Notes: a model not told the origin generated them from the letters alone. Counted from the stretch's first letter, positions 21,001 to 32,196 are shown. The stretch: 64,000 nt of DNA from Taeniopygia guttata (GCF_048771995.1 NC_133050.1:6744501-6808500), one strand, 5' to 3'. Program-made: numbers and translations.

Positions 21001-23160
21001 CGGGGACCCCCCCCATCCGCACGGGGTGGAGGGGACACCCCAAGGGCCCGCTGGTGACAATGCCACATGCCACGATGTCCCCGTGTCCCCCGGCAGTGCT
21101 TCATGAACGCGGTGCTGCAGTGCCTGAGCAGCACCAAACCGCTGCGGGACTACTGCCTGCGCCGGGACTTCCAGCAGGAGCAGCCCCCCGGTCCCCGCGC
21201 CCCCCAGGAGCTCACCGAAGGTGGGACAGACCCCCCAAAACTCCCACAGCCCCCCCAGAGCATTACAGAACCCCCCCATGGGGTCCTGATGCCACCACGT
21301 CCCCACAGCCTTCGCCGATGTCATCGCCGCGCTCTGGCACCCCGACTCCTCCGAGGCCGTCAACCCCGGGCGCTTCAAGGCCGTGTTCCAAAAATACGTG
21401 CCCTCCTTCACGGGCTACAGGTGAGACACCCCCAAAAAAACCTTTCGGGGTGCCCCCCTGGCCGAGGCCGGGGTGGGCACAGAGCGTGGTCCCCGCAGCC
21501 AGCAGGACGCGCAGGAATTCCTCAAGTTCTTCATGGACCGGCTGCACGTGGAGATCAACAGGAAGGGCCGGCGCACCCCCAGCATCCTGTCAGACACGCG
21601 GAGACCCCCGGCCCTGGAGGACCCCGAAACGCTCAGGTGAGGCTGGGAGGAGGGAAGGGCTGCTGGGGAAAAGGGGAACCCCGAATTTTGGGGGACAGCC
21701 GAGCCCAGCCCGCCCCCGGTGTCGCCCGCCCGCAGCGACGACGAACGCGCCAACCAGATGTGGAAGCGCTACCTGGAGAGGGAGGACAGCAAGATTGTGG
21801 GTGAGTCTTGGCAATGGGGGTGTGCCCCCAACTCCCCTGGACCCCAAAACTTCTGGGGGTGCCCCCCTGACCCCTCCCTTTGCCCCCCAGATCTTTTTGT
21901 GGGGCAGCTGAAGAGCTGCCTCAAGTGCCAGGCCTGCGGCTACCGCTCCACCACCTTCGAGGTGTTCTGCGACCTCTCGCTGCCCATCCCAAAGGTAGGG
22001 CTGGGGTGACCCCAAAAACCTGTCAGACCACCCAAAAACCTGTCAGACCACCCAAAAAACCCTTCAGACTACCTCAAAAAACCTTCATACTCTCCCAAAA
22101 CCCCTTCAGATTCCCCAAAGCTCCTTCAGACCTCTCAAAAACCCTTCAGACCCCTCCAAAAATCCCTCAGAAACCTTTCAGACTACCTCAAAAACCCTCA
22201 GACCCTCCCCGAAACCCTTTCAGACCCTTCAAAACCCCCTCAGACCCCCCAAAAACCCCCTCAGACCCCCCCAAACTCCCTCCCTGACCTGGTGGCCCCC
22301 CAGAAAAGCTTTGCCGGGGGGAAGGTCTCGCTGCACGACTGCTTCAGCCTCTTCACCAAGGAGGAGGAGCTGGACTCGGAGAACGCCCCGGTGAGAGGAC
22401 GGACCCCCCACCCTCCCCAAAACCCCGGTGACCCCCTCCCCAGCCCCCCAGTTTGTCCCCCCAGCCCCTCCCTGAGCGTCCCCTGGCCCTCAGGTGTGCG
22501 ACAAGTGCCGGCAGCGCACGCGCAGCACCAAGAAGCTGACGATCCAGCGCTTCCCACGCATCCTGGTGCTCCGTATCCTTTGGGAATCGCTCGCTTTGGG
22601 ACTCCCCCCCAAATTTTTGGGGGTGCGGGGGAGGGGGCACGAGGTTCCCTTGTTGCCTTGACCCTGGGCAGACCTGAACCGGTTCTCCACCACGCGTTAC
22701 TCCATCAAGAAATGCTCGGTGTTCGTGGACTTCCCGCTGCAGCAGCTCAACCTGCGCGAGTTCGCCAGCGAGAAGGCGGGTGAGGAGAGCTGCGAGGGGC
22801 TTTTTGGGGTGGGGGGCTCGGGGTTTTGGGGTGATCCTAACCTCGACCTTCCTCCTCCCCACTGCAGGCAGCCCTGTCTACAGCCTGTACGCGCTGTGCA
22901 ACCACTCGGGCAGTGTCCACTACGGGCACTACACGGCTTTCTGCCGCGACCCCGCCGGCTGGCGCGTCTACAACGATTCCCGGTCAGTGCCCCCCGCCCT
23001 GCCCGCGCCCCCCGCCCCGCCCGGGCACCCCCAGAGCCCCCGGCGTGGGTGCTGAGGGTGTCCCCGCAGCGTCTCGCCCATCAGCGAGAACCAGGTGCCG
23101 TCCAGCGAGGGCTACGTGCTGTTCTACGAGCTGGAGGAGCCCCCCGGCCGCAGAGCCTGA
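18085..23160 (+). CDS. USP21: Ubiquitin-specific peptidase 21
   Basis: Complete; coding exons 18085-18816, 20271-20330, 21097-21220, 21309-21420, 21499-21636, 21736-21800, 21891-21994, 22304-22390, 22494-22572, 22672-22779, 22868-22982, 23070-23160; 604 residues (human 565). It is a cysteine deubiquitinase, acting on targets such as histone H2A. The N-terminus [15 protein letters not shown] and the basic [14 protein letters not shown] motif match human. The catalytic domain starts [19 protein letters not shown]. The catalytic Cys is the first codon of the exon at 21097 ([13 protein letters not shown]), the catalytic His is in [14 protein letters not shown], and YNDSR follows. Zinc-binding CxxC pairs appear in LKCQACGY and VCDKCRQ. 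The N-terminal region is longer than human through Gly/Pro/Ala-rich insertions. It lies between UFC1 and PPOX on the same strand, as in human. Confidence 0.97.
18850..19400. repeat. 36-bp minisatellite in USP21 intron
   Basis: About 14 copies of a 36 to 37 base unit with CTGTCCCCAGCTTTGGGGACACTTTGAGACCCC as its body. It starts at the end of the long first coding exon. Confidence 0.9.
19880..19950. promoter_or_regulatory. Homeodomain-type AT island before the USP21 alternative exon
   Basis: CTAATTAATCCCCCGGG and CCGGGGGAATCGG form an imperfect inverted repeat around an AT core, followed by AGCTAATGAGCT. TAATTA and TAATCC are core sites of Antennapedia-type and OTX/CRX-type homeodomain proteins. 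It lies about 100 bases before a candidate alternative first exon. Confidence 0.4.
20030..20182 (+). CDS. USP21: Candidate alternative first coding exon of USP21
   Basis: ATG at 20030 opens 51 codons ending in GGCGAG/GTGAAG, phase 0. The peptide begins [20 protein letters not shown] and ends [19 protein letters not shown]. It joins in frame to the exon at 20271 ([16 protein letters not shown]), so it would replace the long basic N-terminus with a short one just before the catalytic domain. The long exon 18085-18816 also ends in phase 0 and joins the same exon, giving [14 protein letters not shown] like human SDDKMA-HHTLLLG, so this exon is not needed for the main isoform. USP2, the closest relative, has a short isoform whose first exon ends in a similar LLLSTFVGLLLN stretch, as I recall it. 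A tandem GGTCCC repeat precedes the ATG. Confidence 0.5.
20520..20935. repeat. 21-bp minisatellite in USP21 intron
   Basis: About 19 copies of GGTCCCTTTGGTGTCCTTTAG and close variants. Every unit ends in a YAG, so the array is a ladder of weak acceptor-like sites. Confidence 0.92.
22000..22290. repeat. Minisatellite in USP21 intron 7
   Basis: Units of about 20 bases with CCCCAAAAACCCTTCAGACC. Confidence 0.85.
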
Positions 23161-23313
23161 GACCCCCGAGACCCCCGCCCGGAGCCGCCCGGGGGTCGGG
23201 GCTGGGGTGGGGGGTGAACCCCTGGTGCCCCCGCCCCGGGAGCCCCCCGGACCCCGCGGAGAGGGGGGTGCGGGGGGTGCGGCCGCGGCCGGCGCGGCCC
23301 CGGGGGGTTTTGT

Positions 23314-23319
23314 GAATAA
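23314..23319 (+). terminator. USP21 polyadenylation signal
   Basis: AATAAA followed by an A-rich stretch, 154 bases after the stop. Confidence 0.85.
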
Positions 23320-23379
23320 ATTTATTAAAAAAAGCCCCAAAAAGCGCCGAGTTTTGGGGCTGGAGGAGGCGTGGCGCGG

Positions 23380-23672
23380 GTGAGGGGGCGTGGCTTGTGT
23401 TTGATTGACAGCTGTGGGCGGGCGTGGTCTCCGTGGCGTGACGCGCACGACGATTGGCTGGCGGCGTGATGGGCGTGGCTTAGCACCACCGCGCTCTTCT
23501 CCGCGCTGTCAATCACCGCGCTGAGCGTTCCCATTGGTCCGCCTGGTCGCGGCCCCGCCCTTTTTCCCGCTGAGCGGCGGAGGGGGCGTGGCCAGCGCGG
23601 CGGCCGCGGGTCCGGTTCGGGGGTCCCGGGGGTCGCGGGGGTCCCGGGCGGCTCTGACCGTGCCCGCCGCAG
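23380..23672 (+). promoter_or_regulatory. PPOX promoter with paired PBX/MEIS-type decamers
   Basis: TGATTGACAG at 23402-23411 and its exact reverse complement CTGTCAATCA at 23506-23515 match the PBX-PREP/MEIS composite site. Inverted CCAAT boxes (ATTGG) lie at 23453-23457 and 23533-23537, with several GGGCGTGGC GC-box or KLF-type elements between. An acceptor-like CCGCAG ends at 23672, nine bases before the PPOX ATG, suggesting a noncoding first exon in 23560-23650. Confidence 0.6.
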
Positions 23673-23680
23673 CTCCCGCC

Positions 23681-26600
23681 ATGCCGCCCACCGTGGCCGT
23701 GGTGGGCGGCGGCATCAGCGGCCTGGCCGCCTGTTTCCACCTGCTGCGCGCCCCCCGCCCGCCCAAGGTGAGCGTGCGACCCCCGCGGGACCCCCCGGCT
23801 GTCCCCCCGCACCGTCCCGGGACCCCCGACTCCCCCTTCCCTCCCGGTGTCCGGTACTCCGCTCTTCCTGGTCACCCAGCGCCCCTCCGGGAGCCCCGGG
23901 AGCCCCAATTCCCCCTGACCCCCAATTCCTTCGGGACCCCCAATTTCCCCGCTTCCCTTTTCTCTCCCGGGACCCCCAATTCCTTCGGGACTCCCAATTC
24001 CCCCTGACCCCCAATTCCCGCGGGACCCCCAATTTCCCCGGTTCTCTTTTCCCTCCTGGGACCCCCAATTCCCGCGGGACCCCCAATTTCCCCGGTTCCC
24101 TTTTCCCTCCCGGGACCCCCAATTCCTTCGGGACCCCCAATTCCCCCGGTTCCCTTTTCCCTCCCGGGACCCCCAATTCCTTCGGGACCCCCAATTCCCC
24201 CGGTTCCCTTTTCCCTCCTGGGACCCCCAATTCCTTCGGGACCCCCAATTCCCCCGGGGTTCCCTTTTCCCTCCTAGGACCTCCCAGTTCCCCAGAACCC
24301 CAAATCCCCAGGACCCCAATTCCCGGTACCCCCATTCCGGCGGGGTCCCGGGGATGACCCGGGGGGCCGGGGTTGATTTGGGGGTGCCGGGGGTCCCCAG
24401 GTGGTGCTGCTGGAGGCCAGCGGCCGTTTCGGGGGGTGGCTGCAGAGCACGCGGACCCCCGAGGGCGCCGTGTTCGAGCACGGCCCGAGGGGCGTCCGGC
24501 CCGCCGGGCCCGCGGGGGCCCAGACCCTGCTCATGGTACGGGGGCCGGGGGGTCCTGGGGGGGCTGGGGGGTCCTGGGGGGCTGGGGGGTCCGGGGGGCT
24601 TGGGAGGGGCTGTGGGGCAATGGGGGGTTCGGGGGGCTGGGGGGGCTGGGGGATCCTGGGGGAGCTGGGGGGCACTGAGGGGTCTGGGGGGCTGGGGGGG
24701 GTCCCTGGGCCTGGGTTTGGGGTGCCAGAGGGGTCCCGGGGGGCTCGAGGGCACTGAGGGGTCCGGGGGGGCTGGGAGGGGCTGTGGGACAATGGGGGGT
24801 TCGAGGGTCTGGGGGGATGGGGGGCACTGGGGGGTCCTGGGGATCTGGGGGGGCCTGGGGAGTCCCAGGGGCTGGGGGGCACTGGAGGGTCCTGGGGGAG
24901 CTGGGGGGCACTGAGGGGGCTGGGGGGGTCTGGGGGCACTGGGGGGGCTGGGGGGCACTGAGGGGTCTGGGGGGGTGCCTGGGTCTGGGTTTGGGGTGCC
25001 AGAGGGGTCCCGGGGGGCTCGGGGGCACTGAGGGGTCCGGGGGGGCTGGGAGGGGCTGTGGGACAATGGGGGGGTTCGGGGGGCTGGGGGGCACTGGGGG
25101 GTCTGGGGGGATCTGGGGCACTGAGGGGTCCTGGGAGGCTGGGGGGTCCCAGGGGCTGGGGGGCACTGGGGGGTCCTGGGGGAGCTGGGGGACACTGAGG
25201 GGTCTGGGGGGCTGGGGGGGTCTGGGGGCACTGGGAGGGCTGGGGGCACTGAGGGGTCTGGGGGGGCTGGGGGGGTCCCTGGGTCTGGGTTTTGGGGGAC
25301 AGAGGGGCCCTGGGGGTTGATTTGAGGTGACACAGGGGGTCCTGGGGGGGGTTTGGGGGGGTCCCCAGGACTGAGTTTGGGGTGCCAAAAGGGTCCCAAA
25401 GTGCTGGGGTCCAGCAGGGGGGTCCCGGATGAATTTTTGGGGTCCCCAGGTGAATTTTGGGGGTCCCTGGATGAATTCTGGGTGTCCCTAGATGAATTTT
25501 TGGGGTCCCCAGGTGAATTCTGGGTGTCCCTGGGTGAATTGCGGGGTCCTTGGATGAATTTTGGGGGTCCCTGGATGGATTTTGGGGTCCCCAGCCGTGT
25601 GGCCGCGCTGGCAGCGCCGTGTCCGTGTCCCCGCAGGTGTCGGAGCTGGGGTTGGCCGGTGACGTCCTGGCTGTCCCCAAGGGCCACCCGGCGTCCCAAA
25701 ATCGCTTCCTGTACCTGGGGGGGGCCCTGCACCCCCTGCCCTCGGGGCTGCGGTGGGTGTCCCTGTGTCCCCGCGTCCCCCGGGCCACCTCCCCGTGTCC
25801 CCTGTGCCATCCCTGTCCCCAATGCCACCCCCATGTCCCTGCTGTCCCCCATGTCGCCCTCGTGTCCCCAGGGTGCTGTTCCTGGCCGTGTCCCCAATGC
25901 CACCTTTGTGTCCCCAGTGCCACCCTTGTCACCGTGTCCCCATGTCTCTGTTCCTGGCTGTGTCCCCAGTGCCACCCCCATGTCCCCAGTGCCACCCCCG
26001 TGTCCCCAGTGCCACCATTGTCCCCGTGTCCCCATGTTCCTGTTCCTGGCCATGTCCCCAATGCCACGCCCATGTCCCCAATGCCACCCCTGTGTCCCCA
26101 GTGCCACCCCTGTATCCCCGTGTCCCCATGTCCCTGTTCCATGCCGTGTCCCCAATGCCACCCCCATGTCCCCAGTGCCACCCTTGTCCCCGTGTCACCA
26201 TGTCCCTGTTCCTGGCCATGTCCCCAATGCCACCATTGTCCCCGTGTCCCCAGGTCCCTGTTCCTGGCCGTGTCCCCAGTGCCACCCCCATGTCCCCAGT
26301 GCCACCCCCGTGTCCCCACATCCCCATGTCCCTGTTTCTGGCCATGTCCCCAGTGCCACCCCCATGTCCCCAGTGCCACCCCTGTGTCTCCAATGCCACC
26401 CCTGTGTCCCCATATCCCCAGGGTGCTGTTCCTGGCCATGTCCCCAGTGCCACCCCCATGTCCCCAGTGCCACTCCTGTGTCCCCAGTGCCACCCCATGT
26501 CCCGAGTGCCACCATTGTCCCCGTGTCCCCAGGGTGCTGTTCCTGGCCATGTCCCCAGTGCCACCCCCGTGTCCCCAATGCCACCCCCCTGTCCCCGTGT

Positions 26601-29600
26601 CCCCAGGGCCGCTATTCCTGGCATTGTCCCCAATGCCACCCCCGTGTCCCCAATGCCACCCTTGTCCCCGTGTCCCCAGGTCACTGTTCCTGGCCATGTC
26701 CCCAGTGCCACCCCTGTGTCCCCAATGCCACCCCCGTGTCCCCAATGCCACCCCTGTGTCCCCAGGCCGCTGTTCCGGGCGGTGCCGCCGTTCTCGCGGC
26801 CGCTGCTCGGGGCGGTGCTCCGGGACCTGCTGACCCCCGCGGGCACCGGCCCCGACGAGAGCGCCCACGCCTTCGCCCGCCGCCGCTTCGGCCCCGAGGT
26901 GGGACCCCAAAACCTCCCGGGGCCGCCCCCGAGCCTAAAAATCACCTGAACCCCCAAAACCCTCAGAACCGCCCAAAAATTCCCATTGACACCCCTAAAA
27001 ATCACCTAAACCCCCAAAAGCATCAGAACTACCCAAAAACATCCCATTAACACCCCCAGAACCCTCCAAACACCATCACCCCCCCATAAAAATCCCATTG
27101 ACACCCCTAAAAATCACCAGAACCCCGGAAACCCTCAGAACCACCCAAAAATTCCCATAAACACCCCTAAAAATCACTTGAACCCCCTAAACCATCAGAA
27201 CCACCCAAAAAGTCCCATAAACAACCCTAAAAATCCCTAGAACCCCTAAAACACCATCACCCGCCAAAAAATTCTCATTAATGCGCCTAAAAATCCCCTG
27301 AACCCCCAAAACCCTCAGAACCACCCAAAAAATCCCATTGACACCCCTAAAAATCACCTGAACCCCTAAAACATTCATCACAGCCCTAAAAAAAACACAC
27401 AAACACCCCCAGACCCCCTCAAAACACCATCATCCCCCAAAAATGCCCATAAACACCCGTGAAACCCTCAGAACCCCCCAAAAATCCCCGTGAACACCCC
27501 CAAAACCCCTCAAAATCCCCCCGAGCGGCCCCAAAATCCCCATAACCGAACCCAAAACCTGCTAGAGCCCCAAAACCCCGATAACGCCCCCAGAGCCCCA
27601 CCCCAAAGCCCCACCCGGCCTTATCGGGGCCTGCCCGGGGCGGGTGGGGTCACTGTCCCTGTGCCATTGTCACTGTCCCTGTGTCATTGTTGCTGTCCCT
27701 GTGTCACTGTCCTGTCACTGTCCCTGTGTCATTGTCCTGTCCTTGTGTCACTGTCACTGTGTCATTGTCACTGTCCTGTGTCATTGTCCCTGTGTCACTG
27801 TCCTGTCACTGTCCCTGTGTCACTGTCACTGTGTCATTGTCACTGTCCCTGTGTCACTGTCCTGTGTCATTGTCACTGTGTCACTGTCCTGTCACTGTCC
27901 TGTCACTGTCCTGTCGCTGTCCCTGTCCTGTCACTGTCCCTGTGTCTCTGTCACTGTCCCTGTGTCACTGTTCTGTCACTGTCCTGTGTCATTATCACTG
28001 TCCCTCTGTCATTGTCCCTGTGTCCCTGTCCCGTCACTGTCCCTGTGTCATTGTCACTGTGTCCCTGTCCTGTCACTGTCCTGTCACTGTCCTGTCACTG
28101 TCAATGTCCCTGTGTCACTGTCCCTGTCCCTGTGTCACTGTGTCCCTGTCCCCACAGGTGGCAGAGCTGGCTGTGGACAGCCTGTATCACTGTGTCATTG
28201 TCCCTGTGTCACTGTGTGTCCCTGTCCCCACAGGTGGCAGAGCTGGCCATAGACAGCCTGTGTCCCTGTGTCACTGTCCCTGTGTCCCTGTGTCACTGTC
28301 CCTGTGTCACTGTGTGTCCCTGTCCCCGCAGGTGGCAGAGCTGGCCGTGGACAGCCTGTGCCGGGGGGTGTTTGCCGGGGACAGTCGGGCCCTGAGCGTG
28401 CGCAGCTGCTTCCCCGCGCTCTTCCAGGCCGAGCGACGGCGCGGCTCCGTCCTGCTGGGGCTGGCACTGCCACTGTCACACGGTGGGGACATTGGGGACA
28501 TTGGGGACACTGCTGGGGCTCCGTCCTGCTGGGGCTGGCACTGCCACCGTCACACGGTGGGGACATTGGGGACACTGGGGACACTGGGGACACTGCTGGG
28601 GCTCCGTCCTGCTGGGGCTGGCACTGCCACCGCCACCGTCACACGGTGGGGACATTGGGGACACTGCTGGGGCTCCGTCCTGCTGGGGCTGGCACTGCCA
28701 CTGCCACACGGTGGGGACATTGGGGACATTGGGGACACTGCTGCGGCTCCGTCCTGCTGGGGCTGGCACTGCCACCGCCACACGGTGGGGACACTGGGGA
28801 CACTGGGGACACTGGGGACACTGCTGCGGCTCCGTCCTGCTGGGGCTGGCACTGCCACCGCCACACAGTGGGGACATTGGGGACATTGGGGACACTGCTG
28901 GGGCTGGCCCTGCCACATGGTGGGACACTGGGGACACATCCGAGGCTGGTGCTGGTCGAGACATTATGGGGACACTGAGGGGACACTGCTGGGCTGGTGC
29001 TGGACCCTGGTGGCCACAGGGAGAGGGTAACATTGTGGGGACACCTGGGGTGCTGGGGACACCGCGGGAACACCTGGGGGGCTGGGACAGGGGACACAGC
29101 GGGGACACCCCAGGGTTGGGGACAGCGCGGGCCCCTCCCGGCGTGTTGTCACCGCAGGTGTCCCCGCAGGTGTCCCCGCAGGTGTCCCCACAGGTGTCCC
29201 CACAGGTGAGGACCAGGCGGGGCTGGCGCGGCGGGCGCGGGCCGAGCGCTGGAGCCAGTGGTCCCTGCGGGGGGGGATGGAGTCCCTGCCACGCGCCTTG
29301 GTGGCCTTCGTGTCCCCGCGCTGCGAGCTGCGCTGCCACGCGCCCCTGGCGCACCTGTGCCACCGCCGCGGCCGCTGGCAGGTGGGGACGCGCCCGGTGC
29401 CACCCTCCCGGTGTCCCCCCGGGTCCCCTTCCCGCTCTCCAGCCCCTCCACAGCCCGTGTCCTCCAGTCCTCTGTCCTTTCCCAGTGTCCCCAGTCACCC
29501 GGGCCTGTCCCCAGTGTCCCCTCCCCAGTGTCCCCTCCCCAGTGTCCCCTCCCTAGTGTCTCCAGTGCCATCCCCAGTGTCCTTATCCCCTTCCCAGTGT

Positions 29601-32064
29601 CCCTCCCCAGTGTTCCCAGAACCCTTCCCAGTGTCCCCACTGCTGTCCCCGGTGTCCCCAGTCACCTGGGCCTGTCCCCAGTGTCCCCTCGCCAGTGTTC
29701 CCAGTCCCCTCCCCAATGTCCCCCGTCCCCTTCCCAGTGTCCCCAGTGCCATCCCCAGTGCTATCCCCAGTCCCCTCCCCAGTGTCCCCATTGCCCTGAG
29801 TGTCCCCAGTCCCTTCCCCGGTGTCCCCATTGTCCCCAGTGTCACCAGCGCTGCCCCCAGTGTCCCCAGTGCTGTCCCCGCTCCCCTCCCCAGTGTCCCC
29901 ACCGTGTCCCCACCGTGTCCCCCCGTGTCCCCAGCTGTCGCTGCCCGATGCCACCATCTCGGCCGATCACGTTGTCAGCGCCATCCCTGCCGCAGGTACG
30001 GCCGCGCCTGGGGCGGGGCGGGTCCCGCCGTGTCCCCGCCGTGTCGCTGATGTCCCCGCTGTCCCCGCTGTCCCCAGCCCTGGCCCGGGCGCTGCCGGCC
30101 GAGGCGGAGCCGCTGGCGCGGGAGCTCCGGGCGATCCCGGCCGCCTCCGTGGCCGTGGTCAACCTGCAGTACGAGGGGGCCGCGCTGCCGGTGACGGTGA
30201 GAGCGTCCCCGCCGTGTCCCCAAACCCCCCGGTGTCCCCAAACCCCACCGTGTCCCTGAGACCCCCGGTGTCCCCAAACCCCACCGTGTCCCCAAACCCC
30301 CCGTGTCCCCAAACCCCCCGGTGTCCCCAAACCCCGCCGTGTCCCCAAACCCCCCGGTGTCCCAAACCCCGCCGTGTCCCCAAACCCCCCGGTGTCCCCA
30401 AACCCCCGGGTGTCCCCAAACCCCACCGTGTCCCTGAGCTCCGGGGTGTCCCCAAACCCCCCGGTGTCCCTGAGCCCCGCCGTGTCCCCAAGCCCCACCG
30501 TGTCCCCAAACCCCCCGGTGTCCCCGAACCCCCCGGTGTCCCCAGACCCCACCGTGTCCCCAAACCCCACCGTGTCCCTGAGCCCCCCGGTGTCCCCAAA
30601 CCCCCCGGTGTCCCAAACCCCCCGGTGTCCCCAAACCCCGCCGTGTCCCCAAACCCCGCCATGTCCCCGAGCCCCGCGGTGACCCCAGCTCGCCCCCGCC
30701 CCCCTGGCAGGGTTTTGGCCACCTGGTGCCATCCTCGGAGGACCCGGCGCTCCTGGGCATCGTCTACGACTCGGTGGCGTTCCCGGAGCACGACGGGACC
30801 CCCGCGACCCCCGGGAGGCCCCCGCTGCGGCTGACGGTGGGGACACCGCGGGGACACTGGGGACATCGTGGGGGGACACCTCGGGGGACACTGGGGGCAG
30901 TGACAGGAGTGATTTGGGGGGCTCACGGTGGGGACATGGAGGGGGGACACTGGGTGGGACACTGGGGGGTGGCACTGGGGATATCGTAGGGTGACATTGG
31001 GGACACTGGGTGTGGCACTGGGGACATATTGGGGGCCACTGGGGGGTGACACTGGGACACTGGGAGTGGGGTGACACAGGTGATTTTGGGGGCCTGGCAC
31101 TGAGTTACCCTGGGGACACTGAGGGTGTCACAGGGGTGACCCTGGGGACACTGAGGGTGTCACAGGGGTGATTTGGGGGGCTGGGTCTGGGTGACCCTGG
31201 GGACACCGTGGGTGTCACAGGGGTGATTTTGGGGGGCTGGCAGGCACTGAGTGACCCTGGGGACACCGTGGGTGTCACAGGGGTGACCCTGGGGACACCG
31301 TGGGTGTCACAAGGATGACTTTGGGGGTCTGGCGGTGTCCCCCAGGTGATGCTGGGCGGGGCCTGGTTCCAGCAGAGTTTTGGGGACCCCGCCACGGTGG
31401 CCCCTGAGCTGCTGCTGCGCCGGGCACGGGCGGCCGTGAGCGACCACCTGGGGCTGGCCGGGACCCCCACCCACGCCATCGTCAGGGTGCAGCAGGTAGG
31501 GGACACCGGGGGGCTCTGGGGGGGTGACATCGGGGGAGGGAGTGACAGTTTGGGGGGCTGTGGGTGGTTTTGGGTGGGCGACATTCCAGGGAGGTTGGCA
31601 CTTGGTGGGTGGGTGACATTTTGGGGGTGGTCTGTGTGTGGGTGACACTTTTGGAGGCCTCTGAGTGGGTGGCACTTGTGGGGGGCTGTGGGTGGGTGAC
31701 ACTCTGGGGGGTGGGTGGCACTTTGGGGGGGTTCTGAGGGGCTCACCCGTGTCCCCCCCACCCCTTTTTTCCCCCAGGACTGCATCCCCCAGTACACGCT
31801 GGGACACTGGGAGCGCCTCGGTGAGCGGGGTGGGGGTGGCCCTGCTGTCCCTGGGGGTGGCCCTGCTGTCCCTGGGGGTGGCCCTGCTGTCCCCAGAGTG
31901 TCCCCAGCCGCTGTGGTGTCCCCCCAGAGCGGATCCAGCGCTTCCTGAAGGAGCAGCAGCTGCCCCTGAGCCTGATCGGTGCCTCCTACTCCGGGGTCTC
32001 CGTCAACGACTGCATTGCCAGCGCCGAGGCAGCCGTGGGGCGGATTTTGGGGTCCCCCCACTGA
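23681..32064 (+). CDS. PPOX: Protoporphyrinogen oxidase
   Basis: Complete; exons 23681-23767, 24401-24535, 25637-25752, 26766-26898, 28332-28482, 29206-29381, 29935-29995, 30078-30196, 30711-30836, 31346-31495, 31778-31820, 31928-32064; 477 residues, the same length as human. It oxidises protoporphyrinogen IX to protoporphyrin IX, the penultimate step of haem synthesis, as an FAD enzyme on the inner mitochondrial membrane. The FAD-binding GxGxxG is in [17 protein letters not shown]. Further matches are [110 protein letters not shown] and [16 protein letters not shown]. Exon 5's donor was chosen at 28482/28483 because only this phase joins exon 6 in frame. Exon 6 begins with GTGAGG, so its 3' splice site also looks like a 5' splice site. 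Almost every intron is a minisatellite. Confidence 0.97.
23860..24330. repeat. Minisatellite in PPOX intron 1
   Basis: Higher-order unit of about 60 bases combining GGGACCCCCAATTCCTTC and CGGTTCCCTTTTCCCTCC, about 7 copies. Confidence 0.88.
24540..25600. repeat. Minisatellites in PPOX intron 2
   Basis: 24540-25320 is GGGGGGCTGGGGGGCACTGA with GGGGTCTGGG variants in several-hundred-base blocks. 25430-25590 is a 27-base unit with GGATGAATTTTGGGGGTCCC. Confidence 0.88.
25753..26765. repeat. PPOX intron 3 array carrying copies of the exon 4 acceptor
   Basis: Units of CCCCAGTGCCACCCCCATGT interleaved with about 11 copies resembling the exon 4 start, TCCCCAGGCCGCTGTTCCGG (real acceptor AG at 26764-26765). 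Clear copies begin near 25864, 26244, 26414, 26519, 26597 and 26664 and read GTGTCCCCAGGGTGCTGTTC or similar; others have the AG changed. Confidence 0.85.
26900..27600. repeat. Minisatellite in PPOX intron 4, AT-richer
   Basis: Unit of about 58 to 62 bases with CACCCCTAAAAATCACCTGA and CAGAACCACCCAAAAATTCC, about 9 copies. Confidence 0.88.
27645..28331. repeat. CTGTCCCTGTGTCACTG array with copies of the PPOX exon 5 start
   Basis: 27645-28140 is a CACTGTCCCTGTGTCATTGT repeat. Two copies of the exon 5 5' edge, CCCACAGGTGGCAGAGCTGG plus about 17 more bases, lie at about 28150-28185 and 28228-28262, ahead of the real one at 28325-28362. Confidence 0.88.
28483..28935. repeat. Tandem copies of the PPOX exon 5 end
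   Basis: Five good copies of the exon 5 3' edge (GGCTCCGTCCTGCTGGGGCT, GGCACTGCCAC, then CACACGGTGGGGAC) start near 28516, 28600, 28670, 28745 and 28827, with a decayed sixth near 28897. Each carries a donor like the real one at 28483, separated by GGGGACATT units. Confidence 0.9.
29150..30700. repeat. Minisatellites in PPOX introns 5 to 8
   Basis: 29150-29205 repeats CCGCAGGTGTCC up to the exon 6 acceptor. 29400-29930 is CCAGTGTCCCCTCCCCAGTG. 30200-30690 is an 18-base CAAACCCCCCGGTGTCCC array of about 27 copies. Exons 7 and 8 lie between them. Confidence 0.88.
31100..31345. repeat. Minisatellite in PPOX intron 9
   Basis: CCTGGGGACACCGTGGGTGT and CACAGGGGTGATTTTGGGGG units. Introns 10 and 11 (31496-31927) have shorter GGTGGGTGACA and CCCTGGGGGTGGCCCTGCTGT repeats. 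Confidence 0.8.
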
Positions 32065-32139
32065 GCCCAGGGGTGCCCCCCCACTTCATGCAGCCCCGGG
32101 GTCACCTCAGCCGCCAGCGTAGGACAAAATGATTTTTTT

Positions 32140-32196
32140 TTTAATTGAAAAAAACCCTTTAGAAAGGTCCAGGGAGCGGCTCATAAATAGAATAAA
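32140..32196. terminator. Overlapping polyadenylation signals of PPOX and B4GALT3
   Basis: Plus-strand AATAAA at 32191-32196 serves PPOX. Minus-strand ATTAAA (plus TTTAAT, 32140-32145) serves B4GALT3. Each signal lies inside the other gene's expected 3' UTR, so the mature ends should overlap by roughly 50 to 100 bases. Confidence 0.6.
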
